In this document: piece by piece, positions 8,835 through 18,058 of the stretch
How positions within the stretch are numbered: the stretch's first letter is position 1
Layout: each line of letters begins with the position of its first letter
NCBI GenBank assembly: GCA_020555865.1
Contig: JAJCJJ010000001.1
Coordinates: 124,001-188,000, forward strand
Source: a bacterium 210917-DFI.7.65
GTDB taxonomy: Bacteria; Bacillota; Clostridia; Oscillospirales; Oscillospiraceae
Length of the DNA stretch: 64,000 nucleotides
Reading direction: 5' to 3'
Made by a program: the position numbers and the translations under genes
Notes under the pieces: generated by a model
The model's database searches: none
What the model was told of the DNA's origin: nothing
What the model saw: the letters and a program-made list of their open reading frames with translations, nothing else

Positions 8835-10177
8835 TGGAAAATACACAGCATCGAGTTCTGGTGATCGGTGCGGGTCTGGCGGGCTGCGAAGCAGCCTGGC
8901 AGCTGGCTCGCCGGGGGATTGCCGTAGAGCTGCATGAGATGAAGCCCGCTAAATACTCCCCCGCGCATACCAACGAGGCATTTGCCGAGTTGGTGTGCTC
9001 CAACTCCCTGCGTTCCGATCAGCTGGAGAATGCTGTGGGGCTGCTTAAGGAGGAACTGCGGCGGTTGGGGTCTCTGATCCTTGCCTGCGCAGATGAGACA
9101 CGGGTGCCTGCCGGCGGCGCGCTGGCAGTGGATCGTGAGGGTTTTTCCCGCGCGGTGACGGCGCGCATCCGAAACCATCCCAATATTACCGTGGTGGAAC
9201 GGGAGGATGACTCGATTCCGGACGAAGGAGAAGTGATTGTAGCGACAGGACCGCTGACGTCCGATGCGATGGCAAACTATCTCCAGGCCTTTTTCGGTGA
9301 ACATGAAACGCTCCATTTTTACGATGCAGCGGCGCCGCTGGTGAGTTTTGAGAGCGTGGATATGAACCATGCATTTTTCGCGTCGCGCTATGATCGAGGG
9401 ACGCCGGACTATATCAACTGCCCTTTGAGCGAAGAAGAGTATCATGCCTTTGTGCAGGCTCTTGTTTCTGCCGAAGAGGCGGAAGTCCACGGCTTTGAGG
9501 ACAAACATGTATTTGAAGGCTGTATGCCCGTGGAGGTCATGGCCCGCCGCGGCGTGCAGACGCTGGCTTACGGCCCGCTGAAACCCCGGGGTCTGATTGA
9601 CCCGAACACCGGAAAGGAACCCTATGCGGTGGTGCAGCTGCGTAAAGACAACGCCGAGGGAACGATTTATAACCTGGTGGGTTTTCAAACCCATTTGAAA
9701 TTCCCCGAGCAGCGCCGCGTGTTTTCTATGATTCCGGCACTGCGCCAAGCGCAGTTTCTGCGCTATGGAAAAATGCACCGCAATACTTATCTGAACAGTC
9801 CGCGTCTTTTGAACCGGTATTATCAGTTCAGGGCTGAGGCGCGCATTTCCTTTGCCGGACAGATGACCGGTGTGGAGGGTTATGTGGAGTCGGCAGCGTC
9901 CGGCTATGTGGCCGGCATGGAAACGGCGCGGCGGCTTTTGGGTCTTGCGCCGCTGGATCTGCCGGCCGAGACGGCTGTGGGGGCGCTGGCGCGGTACGTC
10001 AGCAACCCTTCCGTGACGGAGTTTCAGCCCATGAATGTGAATTTTGGCATTATGCCGCCGTTGGACCATCGGGTGCGGGGCGGAAAGAGAAAGAAAAACG
10101 CCGAGCTGGCCCAACGCGCTCTCGACGTACTGGAGCCGCTGCGCACAGCGGCAGAGGAAGGAGTTGTGTGCGGATGA
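8831..10177 (+). CDS. trmFO: Folate/FAD-dependent tRNA U54 methyltransferase TrmFO
   Basis: Makes 5-methyluridine at tRNA position 54, using methylenetetrahydrofolate and FADH2 instead of SAM. 448 residues, usual family length. An FAD-binding dinucleotide motif starts the protein (VLVIGAGLAGCEAAWQLA), followed by the signature ELVCSNSLRSDQLENAVGLLKEE. The conserved C-terminal NVNFGIMPPL is present. Two adjacent ATGs (8831 and 8834) could start it. The first overlaps the topA stop, and the last codons overlap the plsX start as ATGA, so topA, trmFO and plsX form one translationally coupled unit. Confidence 0.95.
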   Translation: MMENTQHRVLVIGAGLAGCEAAWQLARRGIAVELHEMKPAKYSPAHTNEAFAELVCSNSLRSDQLENAVGLLKEELRRLGSLILACADETRVPAGGALAVDREGFSRAVTARIRNHPNITVVEREDDSIPDEGEVIVATGPLTSDAMANYLQAFFGEHETLHFYDAAAPLVSFESVDMNHAFFASRYDRGTPDYINCPLSEEEYHAFVQALVSAEEAEVHGFEDKHVFEGCMPVEVMARRGVQTLAYGPLKPRGLIDPNTGKEPYAVVQLRKDNAEGTIYNLVGFQTHLKFPEQRRVFSMIPALRQAQFLRYGKMHRNTYLNSPRLLNRYYQFRAEARISFAGQMTGVEGYVESAASGYVAGMETARRLLGLAPLDLPAETAVGALARYVSNPSVTEFQPMNVNFGIMPPLDHRVRGGKRKKNAELAQRALDVLEPLRTAAEEGVVCG

Positions 10178-11241
10178 GGATCATTCTTGACGCCATGGGC
10201 GGCGACAATGCTCCGCTGGAGATTGTCAAAGGCGCTCTGCAGGCCTATCGGGATTTTGGGGTGGACATTGTGCTGACGGGCCGGGAAGAGGATATCCGGC
10301 AGGCTGCGGCGCAATGCGGTGAGACGCTGCCGGAGGGCGTGACGATCCGCCACTGTACGGAAACCATTGAAATGTGCGACGATCCGGCTCTGGCCTGCCG
10401 CCGGAAAAAGGACTCATCCATGACGGTGGGGCTGCAGATGCTGCGCGCCGGCGAGGGCGACGCCTTTATCTCTGCTGGCAGCACCGGCGCACTGCTTTCC
10501 GGGGCGACGCTGCTGGTCAAGCGTGTGCGCGGCATCCGCCGGGCGGCTATGGCGCCGCTGATCCCCACGGCCGGCGGCGACGCGGTGCTGGTGGACTGCG
10601 GTGCCAATATCGACTGCACGCCGGAATATCTTCTGCAATTCGCTTACATAGGAAACTTTTACGCCCGCCATGCCCTGAAGCTGGAGCGGCCCCGGGTGGC
10701 GCTGCTGAACATCGGCGCCGAGGAGAGCAAAGGCATGGCGCTGCAAAAAGAAGCCTATGCCCTGCTGCAGGAGGCGGGGGAAGCCGGGCACCTGAATTTC
10801 ATTGGCAATATCGAGGCTAAGGATGCTCTTAAGGGCGGCGCCGATGTGATTGTGGCTGACGGCTTTTCGGGTAATGTGATGCTCAAAACCATTGAGGGTG
10901 TGGGCTCGTTTTTGAAAGTGAAGCTCAAGGATATCTTTTTCAAAAATACGCTCACCAAATTTTCGGCGCTGCTGGTCAAAGATGGCGTGAACGATATCAA
11001 GAACACGCTGGATCCCAACGAGCGGGGAGCGACGCCTTTCCTGGGGATTTCCAAACCGGTTTTGAAGGCCCACGGATCTTCCAATGCCCGGGCAATCCGC
11101 AACGCGGTGCGGGCGGCAATTGCCTGCGCCGAAAGCGGTATGGAGCAGGAGATTGCGGAACACATCTCTTTGATGCAGACCGGCGAACGCACTGCGGGGG
11201 AAAAGGAAGCGGCGCCAAAAGAAAATGGGCAATCCATGTAA
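10174..11241 (+). CDS. plsX: Phosphate acyltransferase PlsX
   Basis: Converts acyl-ACP and phosphate to acyl-phosphate, the first step of phosphatidic acid synthesis with PlsY, at the membrane surface. About 355 residues. It opens with the family signature MRIILDAMGGDNAP and has SAGSTGALLSGATLLVKR and ADGFSGNVMLKT in order. I use the ATG at 10174, which overlaps the trmFO stop, not the GTG two codons earlier. A short Glu/Lys-rich extension ends the protein. acpP follows behind its own promoter, giving the common plsX-acpP-rnc order. Confidence 0.96.
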   Translation: MRIILDAMGGDNAPLEIVKGALQAYRDFGVDIVLTGREEDIRQAAAQCGETLPEGVTIRHCTETIEMCDDPALACRRKKDSSMTVGLQMLRAGEGDAFISAGSTGALLSGATLLVKRVRGIRRAAMAPLIPTAGGDAVLVDCGANIDCTPEYLLQFAYIGNFYARHALKLERPRVALLNIGAEESKGMALQKEAYALLQEAGEAGHLNFIGNIEAKDALKGGADVIVADGFSGNVMLKTIEGVGSFLKVKLKDIFFKNTLTKFSALLVKDGVNDIKNTLDPNERGATPFLGISKPVLKAHGSSNARAIRNAVRAAIACAESGMEQEIAEHISLMQTGERTAGEKEAAPKENGQSM

Positions 11242-11248
11242 ATCTCTA

Positions 11249-11277
11249 TTGACAGTCAGGACAGAATGCTCTATTAT
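11249..11277 (+). promoter_or_regulatory. Sigma-A promoter for acpP-rnc
   Basis: TTGACA (11249-11254), 17-nt spacer, TATTAT (11272-11277), placed 7 nt after the plsX stop and 84 nt before the acpP start. A separate promoter lets acyl carrier protein be made at a higher level than PlsX. No clear FapR-type operator was seen. Confidence 0.8.
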
Positions 11278-11361
11278 CTCCTATTAGGATGCCAGAAGTT
11301 GGCGGCAGAGACGGATTTTGCCGCCGGCGGAGGAGCAGAATCATAAAGGGAGGATTTTTCT

Positions 11362-11610
11362 GTGACGACAGATGAGATTTTCGATAAGGTGCAGGATATT
11401 ATCGCAGAGCAGTTTTCCGTGGATCCGGAAACGGTGACGCCGGACAGCGCGCTGGAAGATGACCTGGGTGCCGATTCGGTGGATCTGGTGGATCTGGCGG
11501 TGACGCTGGAGCAGGAGTTCAATCTGCCGGAGACGGAAGAGAACGTGCTCGGCACGATCAAAACCGTGTCCGATGTGGTGGATTACATCGCAAAGCAGCT
11601 GGCGGACTAA
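11362..11610 (+). CDS. acpP: Acyl carrier protein
   Basis: Carries growing fatty-acyl chains on a 4'-phosphopantetheine arm. 82 residues, acidic, four-helix fold. The attachment serine is in the motif GADSVDLVDL (family consensus DSLD; here Val replaces Leu). Translation starts at GTG with GGGAGG 9 nt upstream. It lies between plsX and rnc. Confidence 0.96.
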   Translation: MTTDEIFDKVQDIIAEQFSVDPETVTPDSALEDDLGADSVDLVDLAVTLEQEFNLPETEENVLGTIKTVSDVVDYIAKQLAD

Positions 11611-11648
11611 ACGAGCGGAAAACGTGCGTGGGAAGGGAGAGGCAAAAC

Positions 11649-12332
11649 ATGAAAGAACTGGAAACGAAACTGGGTTACTGTTTTTGCAATCGTTCCCTGC
11701 TTTCCGAGGCGCTGAATCACAGCTCCTATGCCAATGAACACCGCGCCCAGGGCGAGCAGAGCAATGAGCGGCTGGAATTTCTGGGCGACAGCGTGCTGGG
11801 ATTTGTCACGGCAGACTATCTTTTTGCGCTGCATCAAGACCTTCCGGAGGGAGATCTGACCCGCCAGCGCGCAGCGCTGGTGTGCGAACAGAGTCTGTAT
11901 GAAGTGGCCAAAGAGCTGGATCTGGGTAAATATCTCAAGCTGGGCAAGGGGGAAGATGCCGGCGGCGGACGCACCCGTCCTTCCATCTTGGCCGACGCCA
12001 CCGAGGCGGTATTTGCCGCAGTGTATCTCGACGGTGGTATTGAAGCGGCTTCCGCCCTGATCCACCGCGTTTTGCTGGACAAGGAGGGCACCCATGCCGA
12101 CGAGTTGGTGCAGGATTACAAAACTGCGCTGCAGGAGCTGGTGCAGCGCCGGACGGGACAAGTGCTCAGTTACCGTATGGTGGGAGAAAGCGGTCCGGAT
12201 CACGCCAAAACATTTACTGTGGAAGTCCTGCTCAACGGCGTAGCGGTTGGCGCAGGTCACGGCCACAGCAAAAAGGAGGCCGAGCAGGCGGCGGCTCATG
12301 CGGCTATTGCGTGCCTGCAGCGCGGCGAGTGA
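11649..12332 (+). CDS. rnc: Ribonuclease III
   Basis: Cleaves double-stranded RNA in rRNA and mRNA processing. About 227 residues from the ATG at 11649, preferred over an in-frame GTG at 11628 because GGGAGAGG lies upstream. The nuclease domain (about 5-150) carries the signature NERLEFLGDSVLGFV and the second acidic site in DATEAVFAAVYLDGG. The double-stranded RNA-binding domain (about 155-225) reads DYKTALQELVQ and ends GHSKKEAEQAAAHAAI. A terminator follows 15 nt later. Confidence 0.96.
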   Translation: MKELETKLGYCFCNRSLLSEALNHSSYANEHRAQGEQSNERLEFLGDSVLGFVTADYLFALHQDLPEGDLTRQRAALVCEQSLYEVAKELDLGKYLKLGKGEDAGGGRTRPSILADATEAVFAAVYLDGGIEAASALIHRVLLDKEGTHADELVQDYKTALQELVQRRTGQVLSYRMVGESGPDHAKTFTVEVLLNGVAVGAGHGHSKKEAEQAAAHAAIACLQRGE

Positions 12333-12347
12333 GAATGGATTCCAAAG

Positions 12348-12378
12348 AAGGAGGGGGAGTGCCCCTCCTTTTTAATTT
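12348..12378 (+). terminator. Intrinsic terminator after rnc
   Basis: AAGGAGGGG (12348-12356), loop GAGTG, CCCCTCCTT (12362-12370), then TTTAATTTT. Confidence 0.85.
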
Positions 12379-12515
12379 TCCATTCAGATTCCGGAAAAGG
12401 ACTGGAAACACCGCTGCGGTTATGTTAATATAAATAGTAAACTGCACGATTCTGCTCCTTTGTATCTCTGGGGAGCCGGAGCGGGGTCAAACCAATGGGA
12501 AAGGAACTTTTGCAT

Positions 12516-13349
12516 ATGTCAATTCTCTCTGCGGTGATCCTGGGTGTGATCCAGGGCGTCGCCGAATTTCTGCCGATTTCCAGTTCCGGCCATCTGGCCA
12601 TTGCACAGAATCTGCTGGGCTTGAAGATCGAGGGCAGCACTGACGGCACATTTGACGTGCTGCTGCATCTGGGCACGCTGATCGCGGTGTTTGTGGCGTA
12701 TTGGCCGGACATTGTGGATATGATCCGTGAATTTTTCCTGGGCGTCAAAGATATCGCCAGAGGCACTACGCCCACGCCGGTGCCGCCGAACCGGCGCATG
12801 ATTCTGCTGCTGATCATTGGCACGCTGCCCCTGTTTGTCATTGTGCCCATCAAGGACTACATAGAAGGACTCAGCGCCAACACCATCGTGGTGGGCTGTG
12901 CGCTGCTGATAACAGGTGTGCTGCTGTTTTTCAGCGACCGCTATAACCGGGGCAAAAAGAACGCCGGCAGCGTTCCGCTGCGCGATGTTCTGGTGATTGG
13001 CGTCGCCCAGGCGTTTGCAACGATACCTGGCCTTTCCCGGTCGGGCACCACGGTGTCGGTGGGATGCTTCCTGGGCCTTGACCGGCGCTTTGCCCTGCGC
13101 TATTCTTTTTTGATGTCTATTCCCGCAGTGCTTGGCGCCAATATCCTGAATTTGAAGGATATTGTGGATACCGGTGTGGATATGACGTTGCTGCCGGCGT
13201 ATATTTCCGGTGTGGTAACGGCGGCGGTGCTGGGATATCTCTCCATCCGGCTGTTGAAATTTGTGACCGAGAAAGGAAAATTCGGCGCGTTCTCCTATTA
13301 CTGCTGGGCAGTAGGCGCGCTGACGATCATTGCATCCATCCTTTTGTAA
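12516..13349 (+). CDS. uppP: Undecaprenyl-diphosphate phosphatase UppP (BacA)
   Basis: Integral membrane enzyme that recycles undecaprenyl pyrophosphate to the monophosphate carrier for peptidoglycan synthesis; extra copies give bacitracin resistance. About 277 residues. The two hallmark motifs are visible: the Glu-rich QGVAEFLPISSSGHLAI near the start and PGLSRSGTTVSVG near the middle, surrounded by about eight hydrophobic helices. I choose the ATG at 12516, with GGAAAGGAA 10 nt upstream, over the ATG at 12495. The 12379-12515 leader shows no recognisable RNA element. Confidence 0.95.
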   Translation: MSILSAVILGVIQGVAEFLPISSSGHLAIAQNLLGLKIEGSTDGTFDVLLHLGTLIAVFVAYWPDIVDMIREFFLGVKDIARGTTPTPVPPNRRMILLLIIGTLPLFVIVPIKDYIEGLSANTIVVGCALLITGVLLFFSDRYNRGKKNAGSVPLRDVLVIGVAQAFATIPGLSRSGTTVSVGCFLGLDRRFALRYSFLMSIPAVLGANILNLKDIVDTGVDMTLLPAYISGVVTAAVLGYLSIRLLKFVTEKGKFGAFSYYCWAVGALTIIASILL

Positions 13350-13437
13350 TGACAAAGGGGTTTTTCTTCCCCCGTATGCAGCATGCACGCTGGGGAGGGC
13401 TAAACGTATCAGAATTGAGGCAATAAGAGGGAAACAT

Positions 13438-16245
13438 ATGGCAGCAACACAGAGCAAAAAGAAAACGGCGTCGGCCGCTTCCGGCGGCAGCCGGACAAAG
13501 AGCGCCGCCGCTTCCAGCGGCCGGAAGAAGGGGAGCCGTAGTACGCCGCCGCCGAAAAAGCCGATCCGTCGGGAGGTGGGGGGACTGGTGTTCCTGGTCC
13601 TGGCCCTGTTTTCCGCTGTGGGATACGTTTCGACAGAGGCTATCTTCATTCATCTGTTTTCGAATCTGCTTAAAGGCATGTTCGGCTACGGCTTTTGGCT
13701 GATCCCGCCCGCCTTTTTCATCACGGGGCTCATTCTGCTGCTGCACCACGGCCGCCCTGTGCGGCTGCGGGTAGGCTGTATGCTGGTGTTTCCGGTGTCC
13801 GTCGGCGCAGTGCTGCAGGTGCTTTTATGCAAAGAGGAGTTTACAGCGGCGTTCGGTATTTTGGCTGCGCTGTATCAGTCCGGCCTTGCGATGACCAGCG
13901 GCGGCGTTGTCTGCGGCGGTATCGGGTATGGATTCGAGCAGCTGTTCGGCGCCTTTGCTTCTACGGTGATGTGTGTGCTTCTTGCGGCGGTGTGTCTGCT
14001 GGTTGCATTGCAGGTGAACCCGAAGACAGTGTATGAAGCATCCCGCAGCCGTCGGGTAGAATATGAGCCGGATCCGGACTACGAGCGTACCCGCACGAGC
14101 CGTATTACGGTCAAAGAGACACCGCGGCGGCGGAAGCCTCAGATCGACATTCCGCTGGACGATGAACCAGAGAGTGCCGTGCGCAGCCGTACAGCGGAGA
14201 GAGGGGCAGGGGAGCTGGAGGAAAAAGCGCCCCGTGCATCATTCTTTAACCGCAAGTCTAATGTGCCAAAGCCCCATGAGCTTTTGGGGGCAAAGGATGA
14301 GACGAAAGAGACCGGGCAGGAATTCGCGGATTTTTCTGCAGTTCCGGCAGCGCAGGATACCGTTGACGCGGCAGTGCTGCATGCCGCTGAACCGGCGCAG
14401 ACTTCTGCGCCGGACTGGCTTGCCGCGGAGATTCCGGATGCGCCGTTCTCTGCGGCGGCGGAAGCGGTCCGGACTGGGAAACCGCCTGTAATACCGAAGG
14501 CGGAGCCGCCGGTTTCGGCGGCAGAAGAGAGTGCGCCGGTGTCCGAGGTGAAACTGCCCAGCAAAAAGCAGACGGCAGCGGAAGTGGCGGCTGCCACTGC
14601 AGCGGTGACGGCGGAGATTGAGGGAAAGGAAGCTGTAGACAGTCCCTACGAATACCCGCCTTACGATTTGCTCAGCGATGTGCATCCGGGCAACGTGGCC
14701 CAGGCGCAGGCGGAGCAGCAGCGGAATCTGGAGCGGCTGTGCAATACGCTGGAGAGTTTCGGCGTGCGTGCCCAGGCTGGGGATGTGGTGCGCGGCCCGT
14801 CGGTCACGCGTTATGAGTTCCGCCTGGAACAGGGTGTGAAGCTGAACAAGGTGACTTCGCTGTCCGACGATCTGGCTCTGGCGCTGGGGGTGGGCAACAT
14901 CCGCATTGCGCCGATCCCGGAGAAAAATTCTGTGATCGGCATCGAAGTGCCCAACAAACACAGCTCCATGGTGCTCATCCGCGACGTACTGGAGGGCCGG
15001 ACCTTCCGGGAGCATTCGTCCCGGGTGGCTTTCTCCATCGGCCGGGATATTGCGGGGCGGGATATTGTGGGCAACATCAGCAAACTTCCCCATGTGCTGA
15101 TTGCCGGTACCACCGGTTCCGGCAAGTCCGTGTGCATTAATTCGCTGATTGTCAGCTTGCTTTACAAGGCTACGCCCGATGAGGTGCGCTTTATCATGGT
15201 GGATCCCAAAATGGTGGAACTGAACCCCTACAACGGGATTCCGCACTTGCTGATCCCGGTGGTGACCGATCCGAAAAAGGCTGCCGGCGCGCTGCAGTGG
15301 GCTGTGTTCGAAATGATGAAGCGCTATAAAGCCTTTTCCGAGCACAATGTGAAAGACCTGGCCTCATTCAACCGTATGGCCGCCCAGGATGGGACGCTGC
15401 AGCGCCTGCCTACGGTGGTGGTAGTGATTGACGAGCTGGCTGATTTGATGATGGTGGCAGCCAAAGAGGTGGAGGAATCCATCTGTCGTGTGGCCCAGAT
15501 GGGCCGTGCTGCCGGCGTGCATCTGGTCATTGCCACACAGCGGCCTTCGGCAGACATTATCACCGGCGTGATGAAAGCAAACATCCCTTCGCGCATTGCC
15601 TTTGCCGTGGCGTCCAGTATGGAATCGCGCATCATTCTGGACATGACCGGTGCGGAAAAGCTGGTGGGCAAGGGCGATATGCTTTATTTCCCCGTGGGAT
15701 CCAGCAAGCCCCAGCGCGTGCAGGGCTGTATGATCACCGAAGAGGAAATCGATCGGGTGGTGTCTTTCGTCAAGCAAAGCGGCGAGGCCCATTATTCCGA
15801 TGAAGTGATGCAGAAAATTGAGGAAAGTCTGGTAGAGAAGGACGCCAGGGGCGCTTCGCAGACAGCGGCCGAGGTGGCGGAATCCACTGACCCGCTGTTT
15901 AACGACGCTGTGGAGGTGCTGCTGGAAACGGGACAGGCCTCGGTGTCCATGCTTCAGCGCCGGCTCAAGCTGGGCTATTCTCGGGCAGCCCGTCTCATTG
16001 ACCAAATGGAAGAGCGGGGTGTGGTCGGTCCTTTTGAAGGTTCCAAACCCCGGCAGCTTCTGGTGTCGCGGGCCTCGTGGGAGGCCTATAAAAACGGCGG
16101 CGTTTCTCCGGCGGAAGAGGAAGAGTATGGGCCGGTGGAGGACGAGCCTGCACAGATCGACATCCCGATCCCGGATCTGCCTGAGGGTGACGGAGACAGC
16201 GTTGCGCCCTGGGACCAGGATGTACCGGAAGGGGCAGGACGATAA
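13438..16245 (+). CDS. ftsK: FtsK/SpoIIIE-family DNA translocase
   Basis: Septal ATP-driven DNA pump that clears the chromosome from the closing septum or into the forespore. About 935 residues from the ATG at 13438 (AGAGGG upstream); the frame stays open for 36 codons before it without a good start. A basic Ala/Ser-rich leader comes first, then four hydrophobic helices (about 45-170), a long Ala/Pro/Glu-rich linker (about 180-440) and the motor. The motor has Walker A GTTGSGKSVC and Walker B VVVIDELADLM. The C-terminal gamma winged helix (MLQRRLKLGYSRAARLIDQME) reads polar DNA sequences. A terminator follows. Confidence 0.95.
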   Translation: MAATQSKKKTASAASGGSRTKSAAASSGRKKGSRSTPPPKKPIRREVGGLVFLVLALFSAVGYVSTEAIFIHLFSNLLKGMFGYGFWLIPPAFFITGLILLLHHGRPVRLRVGCMLVFPVSVGAVLQVLLCKEEFTAAFGILAALYQSGLAMTSGGVVCGGIGYGFEQLFGAFASTVMCVLLAAVCLLVALQVNPKTVYEASRSRRVEYEPDPDYERTRTSRITVKETPRRRKPQIDIPLDDEPESAVRSRTAERGAGELEEKAPRASFFNRKSNVPKPHELLGAKDETKETGQEFADFSAVPAAQDTVDAAVLHAAEPAQTSAPDWLAAEIPDAPFSAAAEAVRTGKPPVIPKAEPPVSAAEESAPVSEVKLPSKKQTAAEVAAATAAVTAEIEGKEAVDSPYEYPPYDLLSDVHPGNVAQAQAEQQRNLERLCNTLESFGVRAQAGDVVRGPSVTRYEFRLEQGVKLNKVTSLSDDLALALGVGNIRIAPIPEKNSVIGIEVPNKHSSMVLIRDVLEGRTFREHSSRVAFSIGRDIAGRDIVGNISKLPHVLIAGTTGSGKSVCINSLIVSLLYKATPDEVRFIMVDPKMVELNPYNGIPHLLIPVVTDPKKAAGALQWAVFEMMKRYKAFSEHNVKDLASFNRMAAQDGTLQRLPTVVVVIDELADLMMVAAKEVEESICRVAQMGRAAGVHLVIATQRPSADIITGVMKANIPSRIAFAVASSMESRIILDMTGAEKLVGKGDMLYFPVGSSKPQRVQGCMITEEEIDRVVSFVKQSGEAHYSDEVMQKIEESLVEKDARGASQTAAEVAESTDPLFNDAVEVLLETGQASVSMLQRRLKLGYSRAARLIDQMEERGVVGPFEGSKPRQLLVSRASWEAYKNGGVSPAEEEEYGPVEDEPAQIDIPIPDLPEGDGDSVAPWDQDVPEGAGR

Positions 16246-16249
16246 AGTG

Positions 16250-16297
16250 AAAACTTTCGTGGGATACTGCAACTGTCCCACGGAAGTTTTTTCTTTT
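16250..16297 (+). terminator. Intrinsic terminator after the FtsK-family gene
   Basis: AAAACTTTCGTGGGA (16250-16264) pairs with TCCCACGGAAGTTTT (16276-16290) with one G-U pair and an 11-nt loop, then TTCTTTTTT. Confidence 0.85.
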
Positions 16298-16361
16298 TTG
16301 GACGGTGCGTTGTCGCTTTTCCGAGCCCTGCGGGGTGTTTATAGTGAAAGGAGTGAGGCCG

Positions 16362-16844
16362 GTGAAGGATGCTGTGGAGCCGATGGAGGAGGGAGAGAGC
16401 GTGGTGCGACGCTATGCGCCCATGGTTTACCGTCTGGCTCTTGCCCAGGTGCGCGGCCGCTGTGATGCGGAAGATATTTTTCAGGAGGTCTTTCTGCGCT
16501 ACTTCCGTAGTGCGCCTGTTTTTTCTGAAGAAGAACACCGCAGGGCATGGCTGATCCGCGTGACGGTAAACTGCGCCAAAAAATTCTGGACCTCAGCCTG
16601 GATGCGCCGCACGGTGCCGCTGGAGGAAGCGGAGGGACTGTTTCAGGAGGCGGAGGACACTTTACTGTGGGAACAACTGCAGTTGCTGCCGGGAAAATAC
16701 CGCGCGGTGCTCCATTTGTTTTATTATGAACAGCTTTCTGTCGGGGAAATCGGGAAACTGCTGGGGGAGAAGCCTGCTACGGTGCGCACTCAGCTGACCC
16801 GGGCCAGGCGGCTGCTGCGAAAGCAACTGAAGGAGGAAGAATGA
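16362..16844 (+). CDS. ECF-type RNA polymerase sigma factor
   Basis: About 160 residues. Sigma region 2 (about 18-85) has YAPMVYRLALAQVRGRC.AEDIFQEVFLRYF and region 4 (about 105-158) has LPGKYRAVLHLFYYEQLSVGEI and the DNA-recognition helix PATVRTQLTRARRLLRKQL. The start is taken as the GTG at 16362, with AAAGGAG 8 nt upstream; the frame is open back to 16305 but with no binding site. The stop overlaps the next gene as ATGA, so sigma factor and membrane partner are made together, the usual sigma/anti-sigma layout. The inducing signal is unknown. Confidence 0.9.
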   Translation: MKDAVEPMEEGESVVRRYAPMVYRLALAQVRGRCDAEDIFQEVFLRYFRSAPVFSEEEHRRAWLIRVTVNCAKKFWTSAWMRRTVPLEEAEGLFQEAEDTLLWEQLQLLPGKYRAVLHLFYYEQLSVGEIGKLLGEKPATVRTQLTRARRLLRKQLKEEE

Positions 16845-17914
16845 TGCAGAATCAATATTGCCACATGATGGATCAGACTGCGCCCGGAGAAGATCTGATA
16901 CAGGCTGCGGTGCAGCAAAGCACAGCTGCCCGCCGCTGCAGGAGGCGGAAGCGGCCGCGGCTGGCTGCAGCGGTTGCGGCAGCAGTGCTGGCTGCGGTGA
17001 TCATGGCGATGCCGGTGATGGCGGCGGTGGAGCCGTTTCGGGAGGTTCTCTATGCGGTTTCTCCTGCCACGGCGCAGTATTTTACGCCGGTGCAGCGCGC
17101 CTGTGTCAGCAATGGAATCCGCATGGAGGTGGCTGCCTGTTTTGTTCATGACGATACGGCGGAGCTGTATGTAACGCTGCAGGATCTGGAGGGTGACCGC
17201 GTAGATGAGACCACAGATTTGTTCGACAGCTATACGATCCGGCAGCCTTATGACACGGCGGCTACCTGTTCCTTGGTGCACTACGATGCCCCCACCGGTA
17301 CCGCTGTTTTTCAGATCCAAATCACACAGTGGGGCGGCCATCGGATCGAGGGCAGCAAGATCACATTTCAGGTACAGGAGTTTTTAAGCCATAAAACGGT
17401 TTATGACGATGTGGAAATCCCGCTTTCGATGAGCAGTCTGGATCAGGCGCAGACGCAGACAGTGGGCAATATTACCGGCTGCAGCGGTGCGGCTGTTTCG
17501 GAGGATGTGGTTTCGGTATTGTGTCCGGGCGCTCCTATGAAGGAATTTCCGGTCAGGGGAATTGATGTAACGGCCGCAGGCTATGTGGATGGACAGCTCC
17601 ATGTGCAGACCGCAGTGCGCGATGCTCTGCAAAATGACAATCACGGTTTTCTGCAGCTGCAGGGCCGGGAAGGGGAACGATTGGAGGCGTTATATACCGT
17701 CAGTTTCTGCAATCAATGGGAAAGTGAGGGCCGGGTGGATTACCAGGAATTTGTCTTTGATGTGCCGGAAGCAGAAATCGGGCAGTATCAGCTGATCGGG
17801 GCGTTTACCACCAGCGGCATGCGGACGGAGGGCAGTTGGAGTGTAACGTTTCCGATGACAAATATGGAAGCCCAAAGCCTGGAAACAACTTCGCCGATGC
17901 GGAAAATACATTAA
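16841..17914 (+). CDS. DUF4179-like membrane protein, probable anti-sigma partner
   Basis: 357 residues. A short cytoplasmic part with a run of Arg/Lys (about 30-40) is followed by one transmembrane helix (about 43-64, Ala/Val/Met-rich) and a large extracytoplasmic domain. This layout and its place directly after an ECF sigma gene fit the DUF4179/anti-sigma group common in Clostridia. Family membership is judged from the general pattern rather than a single diagnostic motif. It could hold the sigma factor at the membrane until a surface signal arrives. No terminator was obvious after it. Confidence 0.65.
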   Translation: MMQNQYCHMMDQTAPGEDLIQAAVQQSTAARRCRRRKRPRLAAAVAAAVLAAVIMAMPVMAAVEPFREVLYAVSPATAQYFTPVQRACVSNGIRMEVAACFVHDDTAELYVTLQDLEGDRVDETTDLFDSYTIRQPYDTAATCSLVHYDAPTGTAVFQIQITQWGGHRIEGSKITFQVQEFLSHKTVYDDVEIPLSMSSLDQAQTQTVGNITGCSGAAVSEDVVSVLCPGAPMKEFPVRGIDVTAAGYVDGQLHVQTAVRDALQNDNHGFLQLQGREGERLEALYTVSFCNQWESEGRVDYQEFVFDVPEAEIGQYQLIGAFTTSGMRTEGSWSVTFPMTNMEAQSLETTSPMRKIH

Positions 17915-17996
17915 AAGTGAAAACTATAAGTAATATTTTAGCTAAAAATAGCAAATTGGGATGGATTTTGAAGAAAAACCGCTCCCAAAGCGCCCC

Positions 17997-18025
17997 TTTT
18001 CATTGACCGAAAAAGCTGCTATAAT
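17997..18025 (+). promoter_or_regulatory. Probable promoter of the zinc-finger protein gene
   Basis: TATAAT at 18020-18025 with TTTTCA (17997-18002) 17 nt upstream. An additional TTGACC overlaps the spacer at 18003. The AT-rich leader between the two genes (17915-18058) holds nothing else recognisable. Confidence 0.5.
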
Positions 18026-18058
18026 CTTATTTATAGCATCAAGAGGGAGGGGCGTGTT